Below, in pieces: positions 20,978 through 33,400 of a stretch of 64,000 nucleotides of DNA; the first letter of the stretch is position 1, and every line of letters begins with the position of its first letter. Where the stretch lies: positions 40,137,608-40,201,607 of the forward strand of contig NC_083694.1 of assembly GCF_033118175.1 (NCBI RefSeq), written 5' to 3'. The stretch is from Dama dama (Eukaryota; Chordata; Mammalia; Artiodactyla; Cervidae). Under the pieces are notes generated by a model. That model was not told the DNA's origin, searched no databases, and saw only the letters and a program-made list of their open reading frames with translations. The translations under genes were made by a program, and so were the position numbers.

Positions 20978-21425
20978 CTAGTCCCGCTCGCTCTCGTTGC
21001 TGGCACCCTCGGGCCGCCGCAGCTTCTCCACCTGCTCATTGATCTGCCCGTCCCCACCCCGGCGGTCCTCCCTCTGCACCCCCAGGCAGTCCTCCTCGTC
21101 CACGCGGCTCACGTCCTCGTCCTCCTCGTCCTCCTCGTCCTCCCTCTTCTCCTCCTCGCCCTGCACCTCCATCCTCACCTGGCCCTTGACGTCCACCACC
21201 CCCTCGCCCTCCTCCTGGGGGCCCAGCAGGTGGTACGTGGCCGTGGAGCCCTCGGGGCTGTGGCCCTCCTTCACGGGCGAGGACGACGTGGACTCATTGC
21301 TGACGGGCGAGATGTCGCTGCTGCTGTGGTGGTTCACCGCCGCGGGGCTGGAGGGCGAGGGCGACTTGACGGGGATCTGCCAGGAGGGGATCTTCGGGGC
21401 CGACGGGGAGGGCGGGAACTGCCTC
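20978..21425 (-). CDS. PEX14: PEX14 terminal coding exon, Pro/Ser region and acidic tail
   Basis: The coding part of the last exon, 448 nt with the stop. The acceptor is TCTACCAG on the - strand, and one base completes Arg. It encodes RQFPPSPSAPKIPSWQIPVK, a Ser-rich segment (SSSDISPVSNESTSSS), then YHLLGPQEEGEGVVDVKGQV, an acidic run EEEKREDEEDEEDEDVS and the end GASNESERD. The acidic run is a few residues shorter than the human one as I recall it. The Ser/Pro part contains sites typical of phosphorylation. Confidence 0.96.
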
Positions 21426-24400
21426 CTGGTAGAGGAGGGAGAATACTGCCGGGTTTGCCCTCAGCAGAGCCGTCCCTCCGGAACCCCAACGCTAGTGGAC
21501 GGTGAGCAGGGCCAGGGCCAGCCCACAGGGGACAGGACGGGGCTCCGCCACACACGCCTGCTGCCCTCCCTTCCCTTCCTCTGGAAACAGGCCTCTTGGC
21601 CCCTTGAGGTTAGAGAAGCTGAGATAGAAGCCAGAGGCATCAGGGCTGCCCGGAGAGTACCCTTCCCACTCAGGGTGCCATCCGTGGTCCCTCTGCCCGG
21701 GGCCAGGCCCACCCTCCCTGGCAGCTGCAGGACAGTTGGCCCTGGGGAGCCTGCCATACCCCAGAGCCTGTTCCCTCCGGTCCTCACAGCAGTGTCCAGT
21801 CTCCAGCCCTGGGAGGGGCAGCGAGCAAGGGCTGAGGGCAGAATCCTGGAACCCAAGACCCCTGGGCCTCCACTCTAATTTGGTCTGAGCAAAGATGGGT
21901 AGAGCAGAGCCTGGCCTGGGCCACGGGGTCAGAGACATCAGACCTGGACTTTTCTAGAAAACTTCCAAGCTCAACACTTGACAGAAGAGCCAGCTCTCCC
22001 CTCCCACTCCTGTATCCCCGCCCTGAGCCCTGGGCTGGCAGCCAGGGCTTGGAAATCAAGCTCGAGGACAGGTGGGACCAGACCACCCCAGCCTGAGACC
22101 AGAGGACAAAGGCCTGCTGCCTCCTGGGCTGTCTGCCAGCTCTGGTCCCAGACAGTCCTTCCCCTCAGACCCTGCCACGTGAAGCCCATCACCAGGGCCT
22201 CAGTGTTCCCCACGTCCCCGAGGGGCAGCCCGCTGGCACACCAAGCTTGGCCACACCTCTCTTAAGGCCACAGTTTTGTCCCCAGAGAGAGCCTGAACGT
22301 GGGTGACTTGGAGAACTGGGTACTCTGGTTGTGACCACAAGACCCTGCCAGCCCCTCATCCTGGACCTAGAGTGAAGTGTCGCCTCATTCAGCCACCTAC
22401 TAAGCCCCAGGGCGCTCTGCAGGTGGGGTGGCCAACTGTCCCAGGGGCCCAGGACACAGGACTTTCAGCTTTAAAATCAGGCAGGCCTGGGCAAGCCTGG
22501 ACAAGTTGGTCACCCTCCTCTTGGGGCTGCACTGGTGCTGTCCCTGCAGAATGACACAGTGAGACCACAGGAGCCAGGGGTGGGGGATGGGCACTGCGCA
22601 ATCTTCTGCCTTGAAATCAATCTCTTCTGCCCTTCAAACTGAGCGGGAACAGAGACCCCTGGCCTGGCCCTCGGGGCGGGGGATCCTTCTCTGGGACCCA
22701 GCTGTCACTGAGAGCTCCCAGGACTCAGGACAGAGAGAGTGACCCTGCCCGGAAGGTGGGGATGCGCTCCTCTGCTCAAGATCCTGCTCTGGCCCCAGCT
22801 GTCCCTGACCAGGTATGGACAGGGCCAAGAACTGTTTGTATCTCAAAACTCTTGTGGGCCCTTCAGATGGTCACTCCTAAAGTGGGGAGGGAGGGACTTG
22901 CCGGGGAGGGTAGGTAGAATCGCGGGAGATTCCCAAACTCCATGCCTGAATGACACAGCTCAATCCAGGGTGGGAAACACGGGGCGCCCCTGCCCCAGGA
23001 GATGCCCCATCACCACCCACAACAGCAACAGCTGGATGGGCCCCAAGAGCCCCCTTCCCCAGTCCCAGGCAGAGAGAGGAACAGAAGCCCACGCCTTTGC
23101 AGCTCCTACCGATTCAAAAGAAGCCCCTTCAAGGAGTTAATTTCCGACTTGAGTTCATTGATGTTCTGGGACTCCAGGATCCAGTTGGTGGACGTGGTGG
23201 CCTGAAAGTCACAACAAAGGGGATTGAGGATCAGTGTGGCACCTCCCTCCCACCCCTCCAAACTCAGACGCTGGGACGGCAGAAGGACCCAACCCCCTCG
23301 GGAAGGTTTGCTGCGGCCCGTTCTGGGGTCTGCTTGCCTGGATCTCTGCTGAAATGACAACTCCCTTAAAACAAACATCCTCCCAACTCTATCTGGATAG
23401 CTGATGATCTTAGGGAAACATGACATGTACTCAGGTGTAACTGGCATCCTGGTTATGAAAAAATAAAACAAGAGAGCCCTCATCTTTTACAGATACAAAC
23501 TGAAGTGTCTGCAGTGTGAAATGATATGCCGTCTGGAATATGCTTCAGAATAACCTCGGGCAGGACAGGCCCGAGGCTGCGGCTGCACTGTGTGGCCAGA
23601 GCATGGGGGTTCACTGAGTGGCCCACTACTCCATGCGTGTCTGAAACGTTCCATTAAAACCAAACTAAGAAGATATATTCCATCTCTACACCAACTACTC
23701 CTTCCACCTAAGACCTTCTCCCTGCAGAGATCACACCCCCACACACACACCCACAGGAGCCCTGGGGATAAGACAGGCAGCCACCTCCAACCACAGGGCC
23801 TGGAACCTGGAGCCGCTGTGGAGGGTCAAGGGGACACCTGAGCACCTGCCTGGCCCATCCCCTGGCCCCCATTCTTAATGAACCCTGAAGGCAGACTTCA
23901 CCTGGGTGCCCCCTCCCCACACTGCTATGACATCAGGCCCCACTGCCTGCAAAGTCAGGAGCCCCAGCCAGGCAGCCCATTGACATGCGCTCTTTGGGAT
24001 GATCCTGAGGCTCAGCAGAGAGAAAGATAATGATCTGGAGGTGGGCCCACGGGGGTGGGGGGGTGGGGGGGTGGATAGCCACAATGACCCTGGACAAATG
24101 CCAGCCTCCTCCGCATGCCTTCTCCTTTGAATTTTGACACCACTTTCCATGTTAACTTCACAGAACCACACCTTTTTTCAGCAAATCTTATTGGGATAAA
24201 CGGAGGAGAGGAAAGCCAAAACAGTGATCCCCCAAAAGGGAGCTGCCTGTGGCCCAGGTGCCTATGAGGTACTTACGAGCCAATTTCAGGTATGTGGGAC
24301 TCGGTCCTCCAGGCTAGAGGCCACCTCCAGGTGCAAGGCTCCTGCCCCTTGACACCACTGTTCCCACCTGACACAAAACCCCCGGACCACAAGTTCAGGA

Positions 24401-27400
24401 GAAAGCGGGGAACCCCAGGCTGGCAGAACGGAGGGCCCCACACATTCCCGCCAGCCTGCGGGGGCTCGGAGGTACAGCGGGGGCTGCTGTGGGCACCACC
24501 CAGGCAAGCAGCCTAATGGTGGTTTAGTCGCCAAGTCATGTTCAACTCTTGCGACCCCATGGACTGTAGCCTGCCAGGCTCCTCTGTCCATGGGATTCTC
24601 CAGGCAAGAATACTGGAGTGGGTTGCCATTTCCTTTTCCAGGGGATCTTCCCAATCCAGGGATCGAACCCGGGTCTCCTGCATTGCAGGTGGATTCTTTA
24701 CCAACTGAGCCACCAGGGAAGCCCCAGCAAGCAGTCTGGCTGGGCACAACCTGGCAGGAAGAAGCCCCTACAAGGGGGCAGCCTGGAGCGAGCACGCACA
24801 GACGCCTGCTGCCCTCACACACATCCCCTCAGGGTCCGCGCTCCAGACCACCAGACAGCACAGATCCAGCAGCCACTGTGCTGGCTTCTCAGAGGCCCTG
24901 AAAGCTATCGCAGCCCATTAACAAGGGAGCAATTTCCACTCACCGGCCGACAAAGGACTCAAATTTCCAAACGCATCTGGTGCCAGATGCCAGGATTTAG
25001 AAATAAAATCTGACATCTGGGGCTTTTTAGCCAGTCTCTTTAAAAAAAAACAGTTGTAGAAAATTCCCAGCCTTCAGTTTTATGTAGGTTTTTTAATTAC
25101 TTAACGCTCTTCTTTTTAATTTTTTACAGTGCTGCAGTAGGAGTTTGGAAGCCAGATATAAAAACTTACATTACAGCTGAGAAAACACAGCTCTAAGTCT
25201 CTGGTTTATGGGGTAACCGAAGTCACACACAGTGAGCCTGGCTTCAGTGGAGAGAATGAGAGGGGTTAGGGGTGGGGGGACATCAAGGAAACAAGCCCAA
25301 GAAACACCCAGGGGCAGCTCTCAACCACCAACGCCATCCTGGGCCCCCCTCCCCTCTAAAAAGCAACATGTGGTCTTAATATCAATGCTTAGGGTCTGAA
25401 AACAGTTTTCCAATTTCCGGAATGGCTTCTGGCCACTGGCAGGCCGCCGCTCCCAAAGATAATGGAGCAGAGTGGGGCACAGGCTGTCAGCCCCTCCCTG
25501 GCTGCTTTATGGGCTGCCGCCCACGGGGAGGGTGTGAGGTGGCTGGCAGTGGCCACTGGTAACCATGCCCACGTGCAGAGGTGGCACCTCCGTGGGTGGG
25601 GCACCCCACAAGGGGGTTCCCAGGCACCCTTTTCTCAGGAGCACAGGGACCTTGAGCGGTATGCTCAGGTGGGGCTCTCCTGCAGGAAGCCACCTCTCTC
25701 TCCTTGGGGTCAGAGTTGCATGGAAGCAGCCAGAAAGCTACACGGGAGGTGGGGATGGAGTGGGGAGGGCAGCGGACGCTGTGGAACACTGTCTCCTAGG
25801 CCAGGCTGTGTCAGGAACACCATGTCACACATGCACAGAGCCCAGACCAAGAAGCTGTGATCCTGGGAGCTGACAGTAGCCAGGCACTGTTCCCAGTAGG
25901 TGCACACAATGAGGGAGCTAGGGTTACAGCTCCATTTTACAGACACGGAAACTGAGAATCAGAGATGGGAAGTGACTTGTCTGTGGTGACACAGCAAGCA
26001 CATGCCACAGAGCTTTAACCTGGGCAGTCTGATCCCAGGATCTGATATTGCCATGGGTGCTCGAGATGTGGGAAGTGAGGCAATGAACCCACCTCGGTCA
26101 TCCTAGGTGGGTCTGCATCTTTCAGGGGTTACCGGACCCCAAGATCAAGGTTTAGAGAACTCACCAACAGCCACATTTTAGCCCAGGGCCTGGGCACCCT
26201 TCTCCCACCCTGTTCCCCAGAACTATTCTTGGCAACGCTGGGGCCTGTGACCTAACTTGTAGGTGGAGACCATCCCGTGTCTACGCTAGCTACCACCAGA
26301 GCTGTAGTATGTGCTGCCATGGTCAGGGGTATGGGCCTCAGAGACAGAAAGGACAGCCCTTGTCACTGAATGCCACATCGCCCGCCTGGTGACCACCTCC
26401 TTTCTCCACAAGGGCAGTGTAACTGGCATCAGAAGAGGGCATCAGATGCGCAGTGAACTGGGCACAAGGATAAGCAAGAAGAGCCTGGAGGGGCTGGAGG
26501 GTCAGGGACAAGTACCTTGGCTGTGGCCAGTTCATGGGCCAACTCCTGGACTTTTTGCTGCTGCTGAATCAGCAGCTCCTGGACTGAGGCGAGGGTCATC
26601 TGTAACTGAGTCACTGGGAGGAGAGAGCAGGCGCATCTCTGTTAATGATACATGAAGATTCCCCCTTTGTCCACACACCTATGAGCCGCTGCCTCTAATT
26701 TATCTGCAGACATCCCCCCGCCCTCCAGCAATCCATATAATTCATCTGCACTCTGGGTAATCTACCTGCACTGTATCTAACCTCTAGTATTTCTACTTTA
26801 TCTTTCTATTGTGCAGTTGTCCATGGTCAACAGTATATCCGTCCAAAACCTCTCCCCTCTAATTATATCTGTTTATGATTTGCTTGGCTCTTCCAACCCC
26901 GGGACTGCCTGCCTCCCTCATCTCCTGGGCCTCACTGTGTCCTTGTAAAACTCAAGGCAGAGTCTTCGATCCTGGGAGACACACAGCTCAGGTCCACAGC
27001 ATACAGAAGTGGTTAAAAACTGCCAATCTCGTTAATCTCGTTTCCATATGGCTCCCTCCTGCCCTCCCTACCCAACCCCGAGGCTGCTGGAGTGCCCTGT
27101 CCACTGTCAGTCTCAAGGAGACTCACCAGCAGGATCTGGGCCCCGGAGGGTTTCCGGGGGCTACACAGACAAGCCCCTGAGGGGCAGACTCCAGTCTGGG
27201 ACAGGCGGCTCTCTCTGTGCCCAAGTTTTTAGATTCTGAGCCTCCATCCAGTAAACAAGCTTATATAGGAGGAAAAACCACCCCTGGAGCAACAGGTCCC
27301 AGCTAATCTGGGCCACCAATGGGGCACCGGGTAATGAACGCGGGCCCCGTGGAGTCGATGACAGAGGAGGTGGCCAGGGTCCCCGGAGCCGCAGTAATTA

Positions 27401-30400
27401 CAGCCTCTCTTGACCCTGTATGGGATTCTTAGAGAGAAGGGGGGAAATTGCTGAAAACCCCCCTGAAAACCTCATGGAAGCAGAAATTAAAAATGAACTT
27501 TACAGCCCTTAGAAAGGCTGTCATTTTATTCCCCTTATTAATATTCTGAGGTTGGGAGCCTTTCCGTAAAAACATAATTAATTGAGGCCGCGCCGACAGT
27601 AAACAAGCAATTTCAAATTAAACCGAAATGACGGCGGCTTCATTTGCAAATGTGAACAGATTCTCAGAGCAGATAAATGAAGTCACCACATAAAGTGGAG
27701 ACGGAGGGGAGAGGGGAGGGGGCAGAGAAGGGGCTGCTCGGAGAAGGCTTTGAGGGGTGACTTGATGGAGTCATTAATCTTTACCTGTCTGGGCCACGCT
27801 GCCACTCAGCTCCGACAGACTCGCCTCCATCCGCTCCAGCTGCTTCCGGTCCTCCCGGCCACCCGTGATGAGGGGGAGCAGGTACTTCTGCAGGGAGTGG
27901 GGGATGCGTGAGGGATGGGTATGTACCTGGGGTGACTCCCCAACCAGCTCTTCAATTCCACCTGGCAACTTCCTCTCTGTCACCCCTGGGCCTTGGAAAC
28001 CCTAGGCCAACGCCGTAAGTGAACAAGACATCCGAAAGTTAGGAGGCTGCGAGTAGAACCATGTGAAAACTCCTGAGTCGGGACCAAAAGGAGGGAATGG
28101 GGACACAAAAAAATCAATCTGACTGACTGCGATGGAGTACTTTTGGGTTCTTTCAGTTTTTTAAATGGTGCTATATAGAGAGAGTTTCTGTGACCAAGAA
28201 TACTCAGAATTCTACTTTAGAAGTTGTATGATAAAACTGTAGAAGGTTATACAGGAAAGTGGTACCACTGGTGGCTTCCAGGGAGGAGCGGGAAGGAAGT
28301 TCGCGGTACATTTTTCTGAACCTTTCATATCCTGTACCAAGGGAACGAATTATCCATTCAGAAAGAAGCAAGTCAAATTTAGAAATTATTGAAGAAACAA
28401 AATCAAAACCCACAGTAGATCTGCAGGGCCTCTGGCTCTTTCACTAGGAGCAGGTAATGTGTGGGTATTCTGAAGCCGTCTAAGGCGGTCACACCCAGTC
28501 TTTCCTAAAAGTCTTATATGCTGTGAACAGGCTTCCTTCAGGTAAGAGTTAAATGCAGCCAGATTCTCCCAGAATGGAGACACTGGGCAGAGGGGGAGGA
28601 AGGGGCAGAAGTGGGAGAAACTGACCATGAGGACAAAAGGAAGTGGGTGCTGCGGAGCAAACCAAACAAGGGGCCCAGGACGTGGGGGTCCCAGACGAGG
28701 CGAGGATGGGAGTCCTGAACATTCAGGAAGAAGGCAGGTGGGGTGCAGCCGCTGACTGGCGGCCAGCTCGGAGGTATCCAGGGTGGAGGTGGACAGCAAG
28801 CTACCCACTGGCATTGCTGGATGAAAGAATCCAGGCTCCAAACTCCACAATCTCAGGACTCGGTGCCCACCCATCTCAGGGGCCTGAAACCAGTCGCCAG
28901 GCTTACTGGGGCGGTACCAGGGGTGCCCAGTGTGGGCCTGGCAGAGGTGGTAACTGGCAAGTGTGACCAAAGGAGACCTTGGTTCTCATTCCATTTGAGG
29001 CGCAGACAGGAAAAGACAGCAACTACTCCATTAAGGCTTCTGTATTGGGGGAGGGAAATGGGGTCTCTCACAGGGGTTTGTGGGAGAGCTCATTTCAAGA
29101 GCAACTCCTGAGTGAAGACCACTGTTTAGGACACGTAGAGAAGCACTTCTTATTTCACAAAGTGTTTTCCAACCACTGTGTGAGTTTATTACCCACAACT
29201 TAGATGAAACTCATCAAACATAGCCTTACGTTCCAGGTTGGAAATTTCCTAAGTATGAAAGTCAAGAAATTCTATAATGTAATGGACTAAAAACTCCATT
29301 TCTAAGATCAAAAATTCCAAGGAAAAGAACACATTCCCAGCCTGAATCTTCAGGTATTTATAAAATGAGAGCTTACCTCTCTTTTTGCTTTTTAATTTAG
29401 CAGGCATTTTTAAAATTCTCGTGTCATCATGGTGACTGATCTTTTCTGTCTCTTCTTTCTTAAAGCAGAGACTAAAGATCAGAGCTTGGTGGAAACAACT
29501 GATGCTATCTCTGCTCAACTCCAAGGAGAGCTACGCCTTCTCTTTCCACCAGATCACAGGCTGCCCGAGGGCAGCCACGTGACTAGGTGGGTCCTGCTCA
29601 GCAGAGCCTGGACAGGAATGGAGAGTTCTGTCTCAGCCTTTTCTCCTTCCTAGTGACTGTACGCACTTAGGGACTGGAGACGACAGGCTTTGAGCACACA
29701 GGGAGAGCAGACGCACGATGTCAGAGGGAGCAGTCCTGGGACCCACCACATCCTGCTTCCCGATTTCTAAGGTGGAAACTTCCAACTTCAAGAATAAATG
29801 TTACGCTGAAAAGATCAACTTCACTTCAGTCAAAAATTAAGAGTCCCAGGAAGCAATGTGAAAACATGTTCCATGTGCTAAAAGTTACAACATGAGGGAA
29901 TCCCCTTGGTGTCCACTGGTTAGGACTCCAAGCTTCCATACAGGAGGCACAGGTTTGATCCCTGGTCGGGAAACTAAGACCTCACTAGATGCGTGGAACA
30001 GCCAAACAAAGTTATGGAATGAGTCTGGATATTCATTCAGAGTCTTTTTTTTTCTTCAGACTTTTTATTTTATATTGGGAGTATAGCCAATAGTTCAGAT
30101 TCTTTTCTTTTTAAATTTCCAAACGAGGGATGGAGTTGCAGGTGAGCTCAGAAAGAAAGGAACCTCTCTCTGCAGCACCGGCAGAGGTTAAGTCCTTCAG
30201 CCACCAGTTTACCTTCTGTCTCTATTTTACCTACCCCAGCTCTGTATCTTCTAAAAAACACTCGCGTGCTTCAAATCAAAGTCAGTACGTGGTCACTATT
30301 GTCTGATCAGGATCTGGTGTCAAGGAAGTAAATGTTACTTCACGCCTGCGGCTCTGCTGGAAGCAGTGAACTCTGGGGCCCTGAGGGCTGTGGAAAAGAC

Positions 30401-33400
30401 TGTGGAAAAACCCTAGATTTACATGGAAGCCAACAAAATATACAGGAGGAAAAACTAGTAAATATGATCACACTGAGTTTCTCAAAGCTGGTGTTAAATA
30501 CTCAGGTGAAACAAGAGGGTACAGAGCACCTGCAACGTGCTGGGAACACAGTCCTTTCCACAGGAGCCCCACCGCTGTGAGCATCACCACAGCCTCTTGA
30601 GGTAGATCCTACTGTCCTGTTTTACAGGTGAGCCCGCTGAGCCTGCAGTCACACAGCTGCCGAGTGGCCGGGCCAGGATGTGACACTGGCAGCCAGGCTC
30701 CAGCCTCTGTGGTCTTAACTGCACATTGTTCTGTCTCTTAAGAGGGTCCAGCCTGCTCAGAGCATGCTGGGCAACATCCTCAGTACTTGACATGGCTCTG
30801 CGTCATGGGCCCTGTCACCCTGTGCAGCAGGCAGGGACTTGGAGGAGAGATTCTGTAGGTGAGGCGGGTCTGAAGGCCCTGAGCACACCCACCTGGGTGG
30901 GGGCAGGACCAGGATTTGACCCGGACGCCCCTCTAAAGAGCACGTTCATCTGGGCACTCAGCCTCTACATGCAGGCCCACTGATGTCCCCACGCTCAGGG
31001 CAGCACCAAGGGGGTGCGGGGAGGGCGGCTTACCTTGTAGAGCTGGTGAAAGCCAAACGCGATCCCTGCCATGATGATGGCCAAGGCGCTGTAGTCTCTC
31101 CACCGGGAGCCTGCAGGGCCTGGGGTCAGGAGAAAAGCTGGGGTCAGGAGGAGAGGCCCTGGCATCCCCCGGGGGCAGAGGCTCCTTGTCTCAGTCGGGG
31201 TGTGTCTCATGCTCAGATGGGGGGTGAGCATCAGAATGGGGCTCGGCTGTCTCCCTCCTCCTCCTGGGCCTCCAGACTGTGCTGTGCCTGCAGTGGGGTG
31301 CTGTCTCAAGGGACTGAGGCGGGGGTAGGGGGAGAACGGCAGAGGCAATCTAAAGACCTGGGCATAGGCTCCACGCTTGAGGAATAAAGGATCCAGTGAG
31401 GGTGCCGTAGCACCTGGCTTGTGCATGCACACACGTCCACATGCTTCCTATATGAGCTGGGAGCCACCTGAGGGTCGGGGCCAGAGGCTGTGTCACTGCC
31501 TGTTCGGCTTTATGAGGCTCCAACAGTGTACACGGTGGTGCTGAGGGCACAGGGGGCAGTGGTGGCCAGACTGCTGTCTTGCTCTGTTCTGCTCTCACTC
31601 AAGTGCACCTGGAGAGACGGGCAGCCCACACACAACTCAATGAGGTGATGCCAGAGAGGGACCGAGCACACAGACAGGACACGGTGAGAGGGGGATGGTG
31701 GGGCCTCAGTGGAGGACAATGCCGAGACCTGTGGGGTCTCAGGGCACAGTGCTCCAGGTGGGGGACTAGGAAGTGCAAGGGCTGGGGTTGACCTGTGCTT
31801 AAGCAGACGGGGGAGCCCCTGGGCCTTCCCAAGGAGGGGGCATTGCAGGCCAAGAGACAGAGAGACCAGAGAGGGGATGGGGGTCGTGGTGAGGGGAAAG
31901 GTGGGAAAGGCCGGGCCTGGAAGAGAATGCACGCAAGGAACCTAGCCGTCGCTTCACAAGCAGCGGGGTTGCTGATGGCTCTGAATCAGGGAGTAACGTG
32001 GTTGGCTCTGTGCTTTGGAAGAACGACATGGGGAGCACCGTGGACAGCTACGGGGGGTGGGGGCTGTGGAGGCGAGAAAGCAGGAAGAGACTACCACCAG
32101 GGCCACCAAAGGCAAGTGGGACAGGCCCAGGATGGAAGGTCTTAGGGATCTGGACATGGGCAGCTGGTCTACACAGGAACGGGCCCTTCAGCACAAAGCC
32201 CCTCCAACCCCTGAGTGAAATCCTAGCTCCAAAGTGGGGAGGAGAGTTTTCTACTCCACAACTTCCACATGAACTGCTCACGATGTGTTTTCAGGTCCAT
32301 AATCTGATCTGACACCTGGTGACTCTGGGAGGTGCACAGGAAAGCACGAGCTCCATCTGGAATGTCCAATGGAGGGGCCACATCCAGGCTGCCCAGCGGC
32401 CGTCTCTCAAGGGACCAGTCATGGGGGTATGGGGGGGGGCAAGGGCCACTTTCTCCAGAACCGTCAGTGGTGCAGGACACCCTCAGTCTGTGGACTCAAC
32501 CTTGGCACCAGGGAACGTGACTCAAGGTTTGCACCCGAGGTGTGTGCACATGACAAGGACCTGAGACTGGGAGGGGAGCCTGGGAGAGGCGGGGGACGAC
32601 GAGCCACCACACTCGCGGGAACTCACATGTGGCCGGGCCCGGCTGAAGGCCTTGTCTCCCCACAGACGGACACCTGTGGCTGCAGCCATCCCCTCCCTCC
32701 CCTGGGCCTGCAGGTACTGGCCACGTCCTGGCGCTTCACAACTGAAGGAGAGCAAGAGGCAGTGGTTCTGAAAGTCCCTGCTGGATGTGGGCACGTGGGG
32801 AGGAGGGGCTGCTGGCACCCGGTCTGACTGGGGACCCACGAGGCAAAGACCTCGATTGGGAATGAGGGAGATGCTCCCCGCTCCCTGAGCTGCTGAGAGG
32901 GGCTCTCAGGAGATGGAGACAGAGACGACAGTGATGGAGGAGGCTGGAAGAGTCTCTTCTTGCCCTACCCCCACCCCCCACCCGCCTGTGGATTCCACTT
33001 AAGTTTCTCAATGGGGCCCAACCCCAAAGTCTCCTGCACAGACTGCGATCAACTCCCTTCTCTGGTTTACAGTTTCTGAATAGGTAACACATGCACATGG
33101 TCTGGGCTTCCCAGGTGGTCAGTGGTAAAGAATCCGCTTGCCAATGCCAGAGAAGCAAGAGACTCGGGTTCGATCCCTGGCTCGGGAAGAACCCTTTCGG
33201 AGGAAATGGCAACCCATTCTAGTATTCTTGCTGGAGAATCCCATGGACAGAGGAGCCTGGTGAGCTATAGTCCATGGGGTCACAAAGAATCGGATACGAC
33301 TAAGCACTCACGCACATACACACGCATGTGGTCTAAACATCATGCAGCACATGTCAGTCTACTGCAAAGAGGCTTCCTCCACCACCACGAACCTCTGTGC

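Larger units (their letters stand above)
23202..26515 (-). other. PEX14 intron with a SINE and a MIR
   Basis: Contains a Bov-tA-type SINE (24521-24725), a MIR (25876-26045), a (TG)-interrupted G run at 24055-24075 and an AT-rich patch at 25020-25190. Nothing else is recognised. Confidence 0.5.
27888..31033 (-). other. PEX14 intron with SINE and MIR
   Basis: Holds a CHR-type SINE (29893-30060) and a MIR (30520-30725). The rest, including 28100-28450 and 29100-29480, looks like old unclassified repeat or plain intron. No exon seen. Confidence 0.5.
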
